64,000 nt of DNA from Hydractinia symbiolongicarpus. Lineage: Eukaryota > Cnidaria > Hydrozoa > Anthoathecata > Hydractiniidae. The stretch spans positions 36,359,851 through 36,423,850 of the forward strand of contig NC_079877.1 of assembly GCF_029227915.1 (NCBI RefSeq), in the 5' to 3' direction. A program made the translations under genes and the position numbers. Each line of letters starts with the position of its first letter. The stretch's first letter is position 1. The notes under the pieces were generated by a model. That model was not told the origin of the DNA. It made no database searches and worked only from the letters and a program-made list of their open reading frames with translations. This document shows positions 24,122 through 35,714 of this stretch, in pieces.

Positions 24122-25043
24122 CGTTTGCCGGCGATTAAACTTCTTTTATTCAGCGTCCCATCAAAAATTAAAACATTTTTGAAAACTACAAGTCTCATGC
24201 CTTCTAGTGGTGAAAAAATAATTTAAAAAAACGTTCGGGAAATTAGTTTACTCCCTGGGTACTTTCTTTGTATACATTTGACTATACGGGCCTAGCTCGG
24301 GATTCACGGAAAATCGCTAGTTTTCGTTTGCCGGCGATTAAACCTCTTTCATTAGGCGTTTCATCAAAAATGAAAACATTTTTGAAAACTACAAGTCTCA
24401 TGCGTTTTAGTGGCGAAAAAATAATTTAAAAAATCGTTCTGGAAATGAGTTTACTCCCTGAGTACTTTCTTTGTATACTTTTGACTATACGAGCCGAGTC
24501 CGGGATTTACGGGAAATCGTTGTTTTTCGTTTGCCGGCGATTAAACTTCTTTTATTCAGCGTCTCATCAAAAATGAAAACATTTTTGAAAACTACAAGTC
24601 TCATGCGTTTTAGTGGTGAAAAGATAATTTAAAAAATCGTTCTGGAAATGAGTTTACTCGCAGGGTACTTTCTTTGTATACTTTCGACTATACGGGCCGA
24701 GTCCGGGATTTACGGGAAATCGCGGGTTTTCGTTTGCCGGCGATTAAACTTCTTTTATTCAGCGTCTCATCAAAAATGAAAACATTTTTGAAAACTACAA
24801 GTCTCATGCGTTTTTATGGTGAAAAGATAATTTAAAAAATCGTTCGGGAAATGAGTTTACTCCCTGGGTAGTTTCTTTGTATACTTTTGACTATACGGGC
24901 CGAGTCCGGGATTTACAGGAAATCGCGGGTTTTCGTTTGCCAGCGATTAAACTTCTTTTATTCCGCGTCTCATCAAAAATGAAAACATTTTTGAAAACTA
25001 CAAGTCTCATGCGTTTTAGTGGTGAAAAGATAATTTAAAAAAT
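24041..25043. repeat. 1,003-bp pentamer (A-C-D-F-B), copy 2
   Basis: This is the second copy of the pentamer. It ends in a monomer with the same 12-bp deletion as the first, here followed by aataag rather than aatgag. Its right end overlaps the start (24,686) of the segment that reappears at 59,567-64,000. Confidence 0.85.
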
Positions 25044-28000
25044 AAGTTTACTCACAGGGTACTTTCTTTGTATATATTCGACTATACGGGCCAAGCCCGG
25101 GATTTACGGGAAATCGCGCGTTTTGGTTTGCCGGCGATTAAACTTCTTTTATTCAGCGTCCCATCAAAAATTAAAACATTTTTGAAAACTACAAGTCTCA
25201 TGCGTTTTAGTGGTGAAAAAATAATTTAAAAAAACGTTCGGGAAATTAGTTTACTCCCTGGGTACTTTCTTTGTATACATTCGACTATACGGGCCTAGCT
25301 CGGGATTTACGGAAAATCGCTAGTTTTCGTTTGCCGGCGATTAAACCTCTTTCATTAGGCGTCTCATCAAAAATGAAAACATTTTTGAAAACTACAAGTC
25401 TCATGCGTTTTAGTGGCGAAAAAATAATTTAAAAAATCGTTCTGGAAATGAGTTTACTCCCTGAGTACTTTCTTTGTATACTTTCGACTATACGGGCCGA
25501 GTCTGGGATTTACGGGAAATCGCGGGTTTTCGTTTGCCGGCAATTAAACTTCTTTTATTCAGCGTCTCATCAAAAATGAAAACATTTTTGAAAACTACAA
25601 GTCTCATGCGTTTTAGTGGTGAAAAGATAATTTAAAAAATCGTTCGGGAAATGAGTTTACTCCCTGGGTAGTTTCTTTGTATACTTTTGACTATACGGGC
25701 CGAGTCCGGGATTTACGGGAAATCGCGGGTTTTCGTTTGCCAGCGATTAAACTTCTTTTATTCCGCGTCTCATCAAAAATAAAAACATTTTTGAAAACTA
25801 CAAGTCTCATGCGTTTTAGTGGTGAAAAGATAATTTAAAAAATCGTTCTGGAAATGAGTTTACTCACAGGGTACTTTCTTTGTATATATTCGACTATACG
25901 GGCCAAGCCCGGGATTTACGGGAAATCGCGCGTTTTGGTTTGCCGGCGATTAAACTTCTTTTATTCAGCGTCCCATCAAAAATTAAAACATTTTTGAAAA
26001 CTACAAGTCTCATGCGTTTTAGTGGTGAAAAAATAATTTAAAAAATCGTTCGGGAAATGAGTTTACTCCCTGGGTAGTTTCTTTGTATACTTTTGACTAT
26101 ACGGGCCGAGTCCGGGATTTACGGGAAATCGCGGGTTTTCGTTTGCCAGCGATTAAACTTCTTTTATTCCGCGTCTCATCAAAAATGAAAACATTTTTGA
26201 AAACTACAAGTCTCATGCGTTTTAGTGGTGAAAAGATAATTTAAAAAATCGTTCTGGAAATGAGTTTACTCACAGGGTACTTTCTTTGTATATATTCGAC
26301 TATACGGGCCAAGTCCGGGATTTACGGGAAATCGCGCGTTTTCGTTTGCCGGCGATTAAACTTCTTTTATTCAGCGTCCCATCAAAAATTAAAACATTTT
26401 TGAAAACTACAAGTCTCATGCCTTCTAGTGGTGAAAAAATAATTTAAAAAAACGTTCGGGAAATTAGTTTACTCCCTGGGTACTTTCTTTGTATACATTT
26501 GACTATACGGGCCTAGCTCGGGATTTACGGAAAATCGCTAGTTTTCGTTTGCCGGCGATTAAACCTCTTTCATTAGGCGTTTCATCAAAAATGAAAACAT
26601 TTTTGAAAACTACAAGTCTCATGCGTTTTAGTGGCGAAAAAATAATTTAAAAAATCGTTCTGGAAATGAGTTTACTCCCTGAGTACTTTCTTTGTATACT
26701 TTTGACTATACGAGCCGAGTCCGGGATTTACGGGAAATCGCTGTTTTTCGTTTGCCGGCGATTAAACTTCTTTTATTCAGCGTCTCATCAAAAATGAAAA
26801 CATTTTTGAAAACTACAAGTCTCATGCGTTTTAGTGGTGAAAAATAATTTAAAAAATCGTTCGGGAAATGAGTTTACTCCCTAGATACTTTCTTTGTATA
26901 CTTTTGGCTATACGGGCCGAGTCCGGGATTTACGGGAATTCGCGGGTTTTCGTTTGCCGGCGATTAAACTTCTTTTATTCAGCGTCTCATCAAAAATGAA
27001 AACATTTTTGAAAACTACAAGTCTCATGCGTTTTAGTGGTGAAAAGATAATTTAAAAAATCGTTCTGGAAATGAGTTTACTCGCAGGGTACTTTCTTTGT
27101 ATACTTTCGACTATACGGGCCGAGTCCGGGATTTACGGGAAATCGCGGATTTTCGTTTGCCGGCGATTAAACTTCTTTTATTCAGCGTCTCATCAAAAAT
27201 GAAAACATTTTTGAAAACTACAAGTCTCATGCGTTTTAGTGGTGAAAAGATAATTTAAAAAATCGTTCGGGAAATGAGTTACTCCCTGGGTAGTTTCTTT
27301 GTATACTTTTGACTATACGGGCCAAGTCCGGGATTTACGGGAAATCGCGGGTTTTCGTTTGCCAGCGATTAAACTTCTTTTATTCCGCGTCTCATCAAAA
27401 ATGAAAACATTTTTGAAAACTACAAGTCTCATGCGTTTTAGTGGTGAAAAGATAATTTAAAAAATCGTTCTGGAAATGAGTTTACTCACAGGGTACTTTC
27501 TTTGTATATATTCGACTATACGGGCCAAGCCCGGGATTTACGGGAATTCGCGGGTTTTCGTTTGCCGGCGATTAAACTTCTTTTATTCAGCGTCTCATCA
27601 AAAATGAAAACATTTTTGAAAACTACAAGTCTCATGCGTTTTAGTGGTGAAAAGATAATTTAAAAAATCGTTCTGGAAATGAGTTTACTAGCAGGGTACT
27701 TTTTTTGTATACTTTCGACTATACGGGCCGAGTCCGGGATTTACGGGAAATCGCGGGTTTTCGTTTGCCGGCGATTAAACTTCTTTTATTCAGCGTCTCA
27801 TCAAAAATGAAAACATTTTTGAAAACTACAAGTCTCATGCGTTTTAGTGGTGAAAAGATAATTTAAAAAATCGTTCGGGAAATGAGTTTACTCCCTGGGT
27901 AGTTTCTTTGTATACTTTTGACTATACGGGCCGAGTCCGGGATTTACGGGAAATCGCGGGTTTTCGTTTGCCAGCGATTAAACTTCTTTTATTCCGCGTC

Positions 28001-29119
28001 TCATCAAAAATGAAAACATTTTTGAAAACTACAAGTCTCATGCGTTTTAGTGGTGAAAAGATAATTTAAAAAATCGTTCTGGAAATGAGTTTACTCACAG
28101 GGTACTTTCTTTGTATATATTCGACTATACGGGCCAAGCCCGGGATTTACGGGAAATCGCGCGTTTTGGTTTGCCGGCGATTAAACTTCTTTTATTCAGC
28201 GTCCCATCAAAAATTAAAACATTTTTGAAAACTACAAGTCTCATGCGTTTTAGTGGTGAAAAAATAATTTAAAAAATCGTTCGGGAAATGAGTTTACTCC
28301 CTGGGTAGTTTCTTTGTATACTTTTGACTATACGGGCCGAGTCCGGGATTTACGGGAAATCGCGGGTTTTCGTTTGCCAGCGATTAAACTTCTTTTATTC
28401 CGCGTCTCATCAAAAATGAAAACATTTTTGAAAATTACAAGTCTCATGCGTTTTAGTGGTGAAAAGATAATTTAAAAAATCGTTCTGGAAATGAGTTTAC
28501 TCACAGGGTACTTTCTTTGTATATATTCGACTATACGGGCCAAGCCCGGGATTTACGGGAAATCGCGCGTTTTCGTTTGCCGGCGATTAAACTTCTTTTA
28601 TTCAGCGTCCCATCAAAAATTAAAACATTTTTGAAAACTACAAGTCTCATGCGTTTTAGTGGTGAAAAAATAATTTAAAAAATCGTTCGGGAAATGAGTT
28701 TACTCCCTAGATACTTTCTTTGTATACTTTTGGCTATACGGGCCGAGTCCGGGATTTACGGGAATTCGCGGGTTTTCGTTTGCCGGCGATTAAACTTCTT
28801 TTATTCAGCGTCTCATCAAAAATGAAAACATTTTTGAAGACTACAAGTCTCATGCGTTTTAGTGGTGAAAAGATAATTTAAAAAATCGTTCTGGAAATAA
28901 GTTTACTCGCAGGGTACTTTCTTTGTATACTTTCGACTATACGGGCCGAGTCCGGGATTTACGGGAAATCGCGGGTTTTGGTTTGCCGGCGATTAAACTT
29001 CTTTTATTCAGCGTCTCATCAAAAATGAAAACATTTTTGAAAACTACAAGTCTCATGCGTTTTAGTGGTGAAAAGATAATTTAAAAAATCGTTCGGGAAA
29101 TGAGTTTACTCCCTGGGTA
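24686..29119. repeat. Source or sister of the long-range 4,434-bp copy
   Basis: This stretch matches 59,567-64,000 at a constant offset of 34,881 bp. I read the opening monomers against each other and checked rare landmarks along the rest, and saw no difference. Shared landmarks include gcgtttttatgg, the 191-bp monomer, gagtctggg plus gccggcaatt (near 25,500-25,545), a one-base-short gtgaaaaataattt (near 26,840), gagttactccc (near 27,277), actagcagg (near 27,687) and gaagactac (near 28,836). The left limit is 24,685 (c, against t at 59,566). The right limit is the end of the window, so the true length may be greater. Monomers are C, D, B, A, E and F in a mosaic. Confidence 0.93.
24934..25124. 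repeat. 191-bp monomer with a 12-bp deletion, second copy
   Basis: This has the same 12-bp loss as the monomer at 23,931, at about 25,043, with one further substitution (aataag for aatgag) and ttttggtttgcc at its end. It was presumably carried here by the 1,003-bp duplication and then altered. Confidence 0.9.
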
Positions 29120-30560
29120 GTTTCTTTGTATACTTTTTACTATACAGGCCGAGTCCGGGATTTACGGGAAATCGCGGGTTTTCGTTTGCCAGCGATTAAA
29201 CTTCTTTTATTCCGCGTCTCATCAAAAATAAAAACATTTTTGAAAACTACAAGTCTCATGCGTTTTAGTGGTGAAAAGATAATTTAAAAAATCGTTCTGG
29301 AAATGAGTTTACTCACAGGGTACTTTCTTTGTATATATTCGACTATACGGGCCAAGCCCGGGATTTACGGGAAATCGCGCGTTTTGGTTTGCCGGCGATT
29401 AAACTTCTTTTATTCAGCGTCCCATCAAAAATTTAAACATTTTTGAAAACTACAAGTCTCATGCGTTTTAGTGGTGAAAAAATAATTTAAAAAATCGTTC
29501 GGGAAATGAGTTTACTCCCTGGGTAGTTTCTTTGTATACTTTTGACTATACGGGCCGAGTCCGGGATTTACTGGAAATCGCGGGTTTTCGTTTGCCAGCG
29601 ATTAAACTTCTTTTATTCCGCGTCTCATCAAAAATGAAAACATTTTTGAAAACTACAAGTCTCATGCGTTTTAGTGGTGAAAAGATAATTTAAAAAATCG
29701 TTCTGGAAATGAGTTTACTCACAGGGTACTTTCTTTGTATATATTCGACTATACGGGCCAAGCCCGGGATTTACGGAAAATCGCGCGTTTTCGTTTGCCG
29801 GCGATTAAACTTCTTTTATTCAGCGTCCCATCAAAAATTAAAACATTTTTGAAAACTACAAGTCTCATGCCTTCTAGTGGTGAAAAAATAATTTAAAAAA
29901 ACGTTCGGGAAATTAGTTTACTCCCTGGGTACTTTCTTTGTATACATTTGACTATACGGGCCTAGCTCGGGATATACGGAAAATCGCTAGTTTTCGTTTG
30001 CCGGCGATTAAACCTCTTTCATTAGGCGTCTCATCAAAAATGAAAACATTTTTGAAAACTACAAGTCTCATGCGTTTTAGTGGCGAAAAAATAATTTAAA
30101 AAATCGTTCTGGAAATGAGTTTACTCCCTGAGTACTTTCTTTGTATACTTTTGACTATACGAGCCGAGTCCGGGATTTACGGGAAATCGTTGTTTTTCGT
30201 TTGCCGGCGATTAAACTTCTTTTATTCAGCGTCTCATCAAAAATGAAAACATTTTTGAAAACTACAAGTCTTGTGCCCTTTAGTGGTGAAAAAATAATTT
30301 AAAAAAATCGTTCGGGAAATGAGTTTACTCCCTGGGTAGTTTCTTTGTATACTTTTGACTATACGGGCCGAGTCCGGGATTTACGGGAAATCGCGAGTTT
30401 TCGTTTGCCAGCGATTAAACTTCTTTTATTCCGCGTCTTATCAAAAATGAAAACATTTTTGAAAACTACAAGTCTCATGCGTTTTAGTGGTGAAAAGATA
30501 ATTTAAAAAATCGTTCTGGAAATGAGTTTACTCACAGGGTACTTTCTTTGTATATATATT
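29120..30560. repeat. Mosaic of B, A, C, D and A monomers
   Basis: Ordinary left-domain types. Local changes are gctcgggatatacgg near 29,965 (recurring near 35,660), cttgtgccc near 30,270 and a 2-bp insertion giving tatatatattcg near 30,553 (recurring near 34,010). This is the last run of these types before G and H monomers appear. No gene. Confidence 0.75.
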
Positions 30561-31626
30561 CGACTATACGGGCCAAGCCCGGGATTTACGGCAAACCGCG
30601 CGTTTTCGTTTGCCGGCGATTAAACTTCTTTTATTCAGCGTCCCATCAAAAATTAAAACATTTTTGAAAACTACAAGTCTCATGCGTTGTAGTGGTGAAA
30701 AAATAATTTAAAAAATCGTTCGGGAAATGAGTTTACTCCCTAGATACTTTCTTTGTATACTTTTGGCTATACGGGCCGAGTCCGGGATTTACGGGAATTC
30801 GCGGGTTTTCGTTTGCCGGCGATTAAACTTCTTTTATTCAGCGTCTCATCAAAAATGAAAACATTTTTGAAAACTACAAGTCTCATGCGTTTTAGTGGTG
30901 AAAAGATAATTTAAAAAATCGTTCTGGAAATGAGGATACTCGCAGGGTACTTTCTTTGTATACTTTCGACTATACGGGCCGAGTCCGGGATTTACGGGAA
31001 ATCGCGTGTTTTCGTTTGGCGGCGATTAAACTTCTTTTATTCAGCGTCTCATTAAAAATGAAAACATTTTTGAAAACTACAAGTCTCATGCGTTTTAGTT
31101 GTGAAAAGATAATTTAAAAAATCGTTCGGGAAATGAGTTTACTCCCTGGGTATTTTCTTTGCATACTTTTGACTATACAGGCCGAGTCCCGGATTTTCGG
31201 GAATTCGCGGGTTTTCGTTTGCCAGCGATTAAACTTCTTTTATTCAGCGTCTCGTCAAAAATGAAAACATTTTGGAAAACTACAAGTCTCATACGCTTTA
31301 GTGGTGAAAAAATAATTTAAAAAGTCGTTCGGCAAATGAGTTTACTCCCTGGGTATTTTCTTTGTATACTTTTGACTAAACGGGCCGAGTCCCGGATTTA
31401 TGGGAATTCGCGGATTTTCGTTTGCCAGCGATTAAACTTCTTTTATTCAGCGTCTCATCAAAAATGAAAACATTTTTAAAAACTACAAGTCTCATGCGTT
31501 TTAGTGGTGAAAAAATAATTTAAAAAATCGTTCGGGAAATGAGTTTACTCACAGGGTACTTTCTTTGTATACATTCGACTTTACGGGCCGAGTCCGGGAT
31601 TTACGGGAATTCGCGGGTTTTTGTTT
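30561..31626. repeat. A-E-F-G-G-H block, older relative of 36,855-37,920
   Basis: The block with gcaaaccgcgcg (30,591), tttggcggcg, agttgtgaaaag, ctcgtcaaa (31,251), attttggaaaac and ctcatacgcttt reappears about 6,294 bp downstream (31 monomers plus 1; ctcgtcaaa at 37,545) and again in the second copy of the 6,893-bp duplication. Differences are more numerous than in the other duplications (for example gaggatactcg versus gagtttactcg, gtagtgg versus tttagtgg). This is an older copy. Confidence 0.75.
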
Positions 31627-34600
31627 GCCGGCGATTAAACTTCTTTTATTCAGCGTCTCATCAAAAATGAAAACATTTTTGAAAACTACAAGTCTCATGC
31701 GTTTTAGTGGTGAAAAGATAATTTAAAAAATTGTTCTGGAAATGAGTTTACTCACAGGGTACTTTCTTTGTATACTTTCGACTATACGGGCCGAGTCCGG
31801 GATTTACGGGAATTCGCGGGTTTTTGTTTGCCGGCGATTAAACTTTTTTTATTCAGCGTGTCATCAAAAATGAAAACATTTTTGAAAACTAAAAGTCTCA
31901 TGCGTTTTAATGGTGAAAAGATAATTTAAAAAATTGTTCGGGAAATGAATTTACTCCCTAGATACTTTCTTTGTATACTTTTGGCTATACGGGCCGAGTC
32001 CGGGATTTACGGGAATTCGCGGGTTTTCGTTTGCGGGCGATTAAACTTCTTTTATTCAACGTTTCATCAAAAATGAAAACATTTTTGAAAACTACAAGTC
32101 TCATGCGTTTAAGTGGTGAAAAGATAATTTAAAAAATCGTTCTGGAAATGAGTTTACTCGCAGGGTACTTTCTTTGTATACTTTCGACTATACGGGCCGA
32201 GTCCGGGATTTACGGGAAATCGCGGGTTTTCGTTTGCCGGCGATTAAACTTCTTTTATTCAGCGTCTCATCAAAAATGAAAACATTTTTGAAAACTACAA
32301 GTCTCATACGCTTTAGTGGTGAAAAAATAATTTAAAAAATCGTTCGGGAAATGAGTTTACTCCCTGGGTATTTCCTTTGTATACTTTTGACTATACGGGC
32401 CGAGTCCCGGATTTACGGGAATTCGCGGGTTTTCGTTTGCCAGCAATTAAACTTCTTTTATTCAGCGTCTCATCAAAAATGAAAACATTTTTGAAAACTA
32501 CAAGTCTCATGCGTTTTAGTGGTGAAAAGATAATTTAAGAAATCGTTCTTGAAATGAGTTTACTCACAGGGTACTTTCTTTGTATACTTTTGACTATACG
32601 GGCCGAGTCCGGGATTTACGGGAAATCGCGGGTTTTCGTTTGCCAGCGATTAAACTTCTTTTATTCCGCGTCTCATCAAAAATGAAAACATTTTTGAAAA
32701 CTACAAGTCTCATGCGTTTTAGTGGTGAAAAGATAATTTAAAAAATCGTTCTGGAAATGAGTTTACTCACAGGGTACTTTCTTTGTATATATTCGACTAT
32801 ACGGGCCAAGCCCGAGATTTACGGGAAATCGCGCGTTTTGGTTTGCCGGCGATTAAACTTCTTTTATTCAGCGTCCCATCAAAAATTAAAACATTTTTGA
32901 AAACTACAAGTCTCATGCGTTTTAGTGGTGAAAAAATAATTTAAAAAATCGTTCGGGAAATGAGTTTACTCCCTGGGTAGTTTCTTTGTATACTTTTGAC
33001 TATACGGGCCTAGTCCGGGATTTACGGGAAATCGCGGATTTTCGTTTGCCAGCGATTAAACTTCTTTTATTCCGCGTCTAATCAAAAATGAAAACATTTT
33101 TGAAAACTACAAGTCTCATGCGTTTTAGTGGTGAAAAGATAATTTAAGAAATCGTTCTTGAAATGAGTTTACTCACAGGGTACTTTCTTTGTATACTTTT
33201 GACTATACGGGCCGAGTCCGGGATTTACGGGAAATCGCGGGTTTTCGTTTGCCAGCGATTAAACTTCTTTTATTCCGCGTCTCATCAAAAATGAAAACAT
33301 TTTTGAAAACTACAAGTCTCATGCGTTTTAGTGGTGAAAAGATAATTTAAAAAATCGTTCTGGAAATGAGTTTACTCACAGGGTACTTTCTTTGTATATA
33401 TTCGACTATACGGACCAAGCCCGGGATTTACGGGAAATCGCGCGTTTTGGTTTGCCGGCGATTAAACTTCTTTTATTCAGCGTCCCATCAAAAATTAAAA
33501 CATTTTTGAAAACTACAAGTCTCATGCGTTTTAGTGGTAAAAAAATAATTTAAAAAATCGTTCGGGAAATGAGTTTACTCCCTGGGTAGTTTCTTTGTAT
33601 ACTTTTGACTATACGGGCCGAGTCCGGGATTTACGGGAAATCGCGGGTTTTCGTTTGCCAGCGATTAAACTTCTTTTATTCCGCGTCTCATCAAAAATGA
33701 AAACATTTTTGAAAATTACAAGTCTCATGCGTTTTAGTGGTGAAAAAATAATTTAAAAAATCGTTCGGGAAATGAGTTTACTCCCTGGGTAGTTTCTTTG
33801 TATACTTTTGACTATACGGGCCTAGTCCGGGATTTACGGGAAATCGCGGGTTTTCGTTTGCCAGCGATTAAACTTCTTTTATTCCGCGTCTAATCAAAAA
33901 TGAAAACATTTTTGAAAACTACAAGTCTCATGCGTTTTAGTGGTGAAAAGATAATTTAAAAAATCGTTCTGGAAATGAGTGTACTCACAGGGTACTTTCT
34001 TTGTATATATATTCGACTATACGGGCCAAGTCCGGGATTTACGGGAAATCGCGGGTTTTCGTTTGCCGGCGATTAAACTTCTTTCATTAAGCGTCTCATC
34101 AAAAATGAAAACATTTTTGAAAACTACAAGTCTCATGCGTTTTAGTGGTGAAAAAATAATTTAAAAAATCGTTCGGGAAATGAGTTTGCTCCCTAGATAC
34201 TTTCTTTGTATACTTTTGGCTATACGGGCCGAGTCCGGGATTTACGGGAATTCGCGGGTTTTCGTTTGCCGGCGATTAAACTTCTTTTATTCAGCGTCTC
34301 ATCAAAAATGAAAACATTTTTGAAAACTACAAGTCTCATGCGTTTTAGTGGTGAAAAGATAATTTAAAAAATCGTTCTGGAAATGAGTTTACTCGCAGGG
34401 TACTTTCTTTGTATACTTTCGACTATACGGGCCGAGTCCGGGATTTACGGGAAATTGCGGGTTTTGGTTTGCCGGCGATTAAACTTCTTTTATTCAGCGT
34501 CTCATCAAAAATGAAAACATTTTTGAAAACTACAAGTCTCATGCGTTTTAGTGGTGAAAAGATAATTTAAAAAATCGTTCGGGAAATGAGTTTACTCCCT

Positions 34601-35714
34601 GGGTAGTTTCTTTGTATACTTTTGACTATACGGGCCGAGTCCGGGATTTACGGGAAATCGCGGGTTTTCGTTTGCCAGCGATTAAACTTCTTTTATTCCG
34701 CGTCTCATCAAAAATAAAAACATTTTTGAAAACTACAAGTCTCATGCGTTTTAGTGGTGAAAAGATAATTTAAAAAATCGTTCTGGAAATGAGTTTACTC
34801 ACAGGGTACTTTCTTTGTATATATTCGACTATACGGGCCAAGCCCGGGATTTACGGGAAATCGCGCGTTTTGGTTTGCCGGCGATTAAACTTCTTTTATT
34901 CAGCGTCCCATCAAAAATTAAAACATTTTTGAAAACTACAAGTCTCATGCGTTTTAGTGGTGAAAAGATAATTTAAAAAATCGTTCTGGAAATGAGTTTA
35001 CTCACAGGGTACTTTCTTTGTATATATTCGACTATACGGGCCAAGCCCGGGATTTACGGGAAATCGCGCGTTTTGGTTTGCCGGCGATTAAACTTCTTTT
35101 ATTCAGCGTCCCATCAAAAATTAAAACATTTTTGAAAACTACAAGTCTCATGCGTTTTAGTGGTGCAAAAATAATTTAAAAAATCGTTCGGGAAATGAGT
35201 TTACTCCCTGGGTAGTTTCTTTGTATACTTTTGACTATACGGGCCGAGTCCGGGATTTACGGGAAATCGCGGGTTTTCGTTTGCCAGCGATTAAACTTCT
35301 TTTCTTCCGCGTCTCATCAAAAATGAAAACATTTTGGAAAACTACAAGTCTCATGCGTTTTAGTGGTGAAAAGATAATTTAAAAAATCGTTCTGGAAATG
35401 AGTTTACTTACAGGGTACTTTCTTTGTATATATTCGACTATACGGGCCAAGCCCGGGATTTACGGGAAATCGCGCGTTTTCGTTTGCCGGCGATTAAACT
35501 TCTTTTATTCAGCGTCCCATCAAAAATTAAAACATTTTTGAAAACTACAAGTCTCATGCCTTCTAGTGGTGAAAAAATAATTTAAAAAAACGTTCGGGAA
35601 ATTAGTTTACTCCCTTGGTACTTTCTTTGTATACATTTGACTATACGGGCCTAGCTCGGGATATACGGAAAATCGCTAGTTTTCGTTTGCCGGCGATTAA
35701 ACCTCTTTCATTAG
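31627..35714. repeat. Transitional mosaic with 609-bp trimers
   Basis: Types A, B, E, F, G and H are intermixed. A trimer marked by aatttaagaaatcgttcttg occurs at about 32,530 and again 609 bp later. Two adjacent A monomers (about 34,750-35,155) are almost identical at a 203-bp step, a single-monomer duplication. An A monomer with the tatatatattcg insertion lies near 34,005. From about 35,380 an A-C-D run leads into the 6,893-bp duplication. No gene or foreign sequence. Confidence 0.75.
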
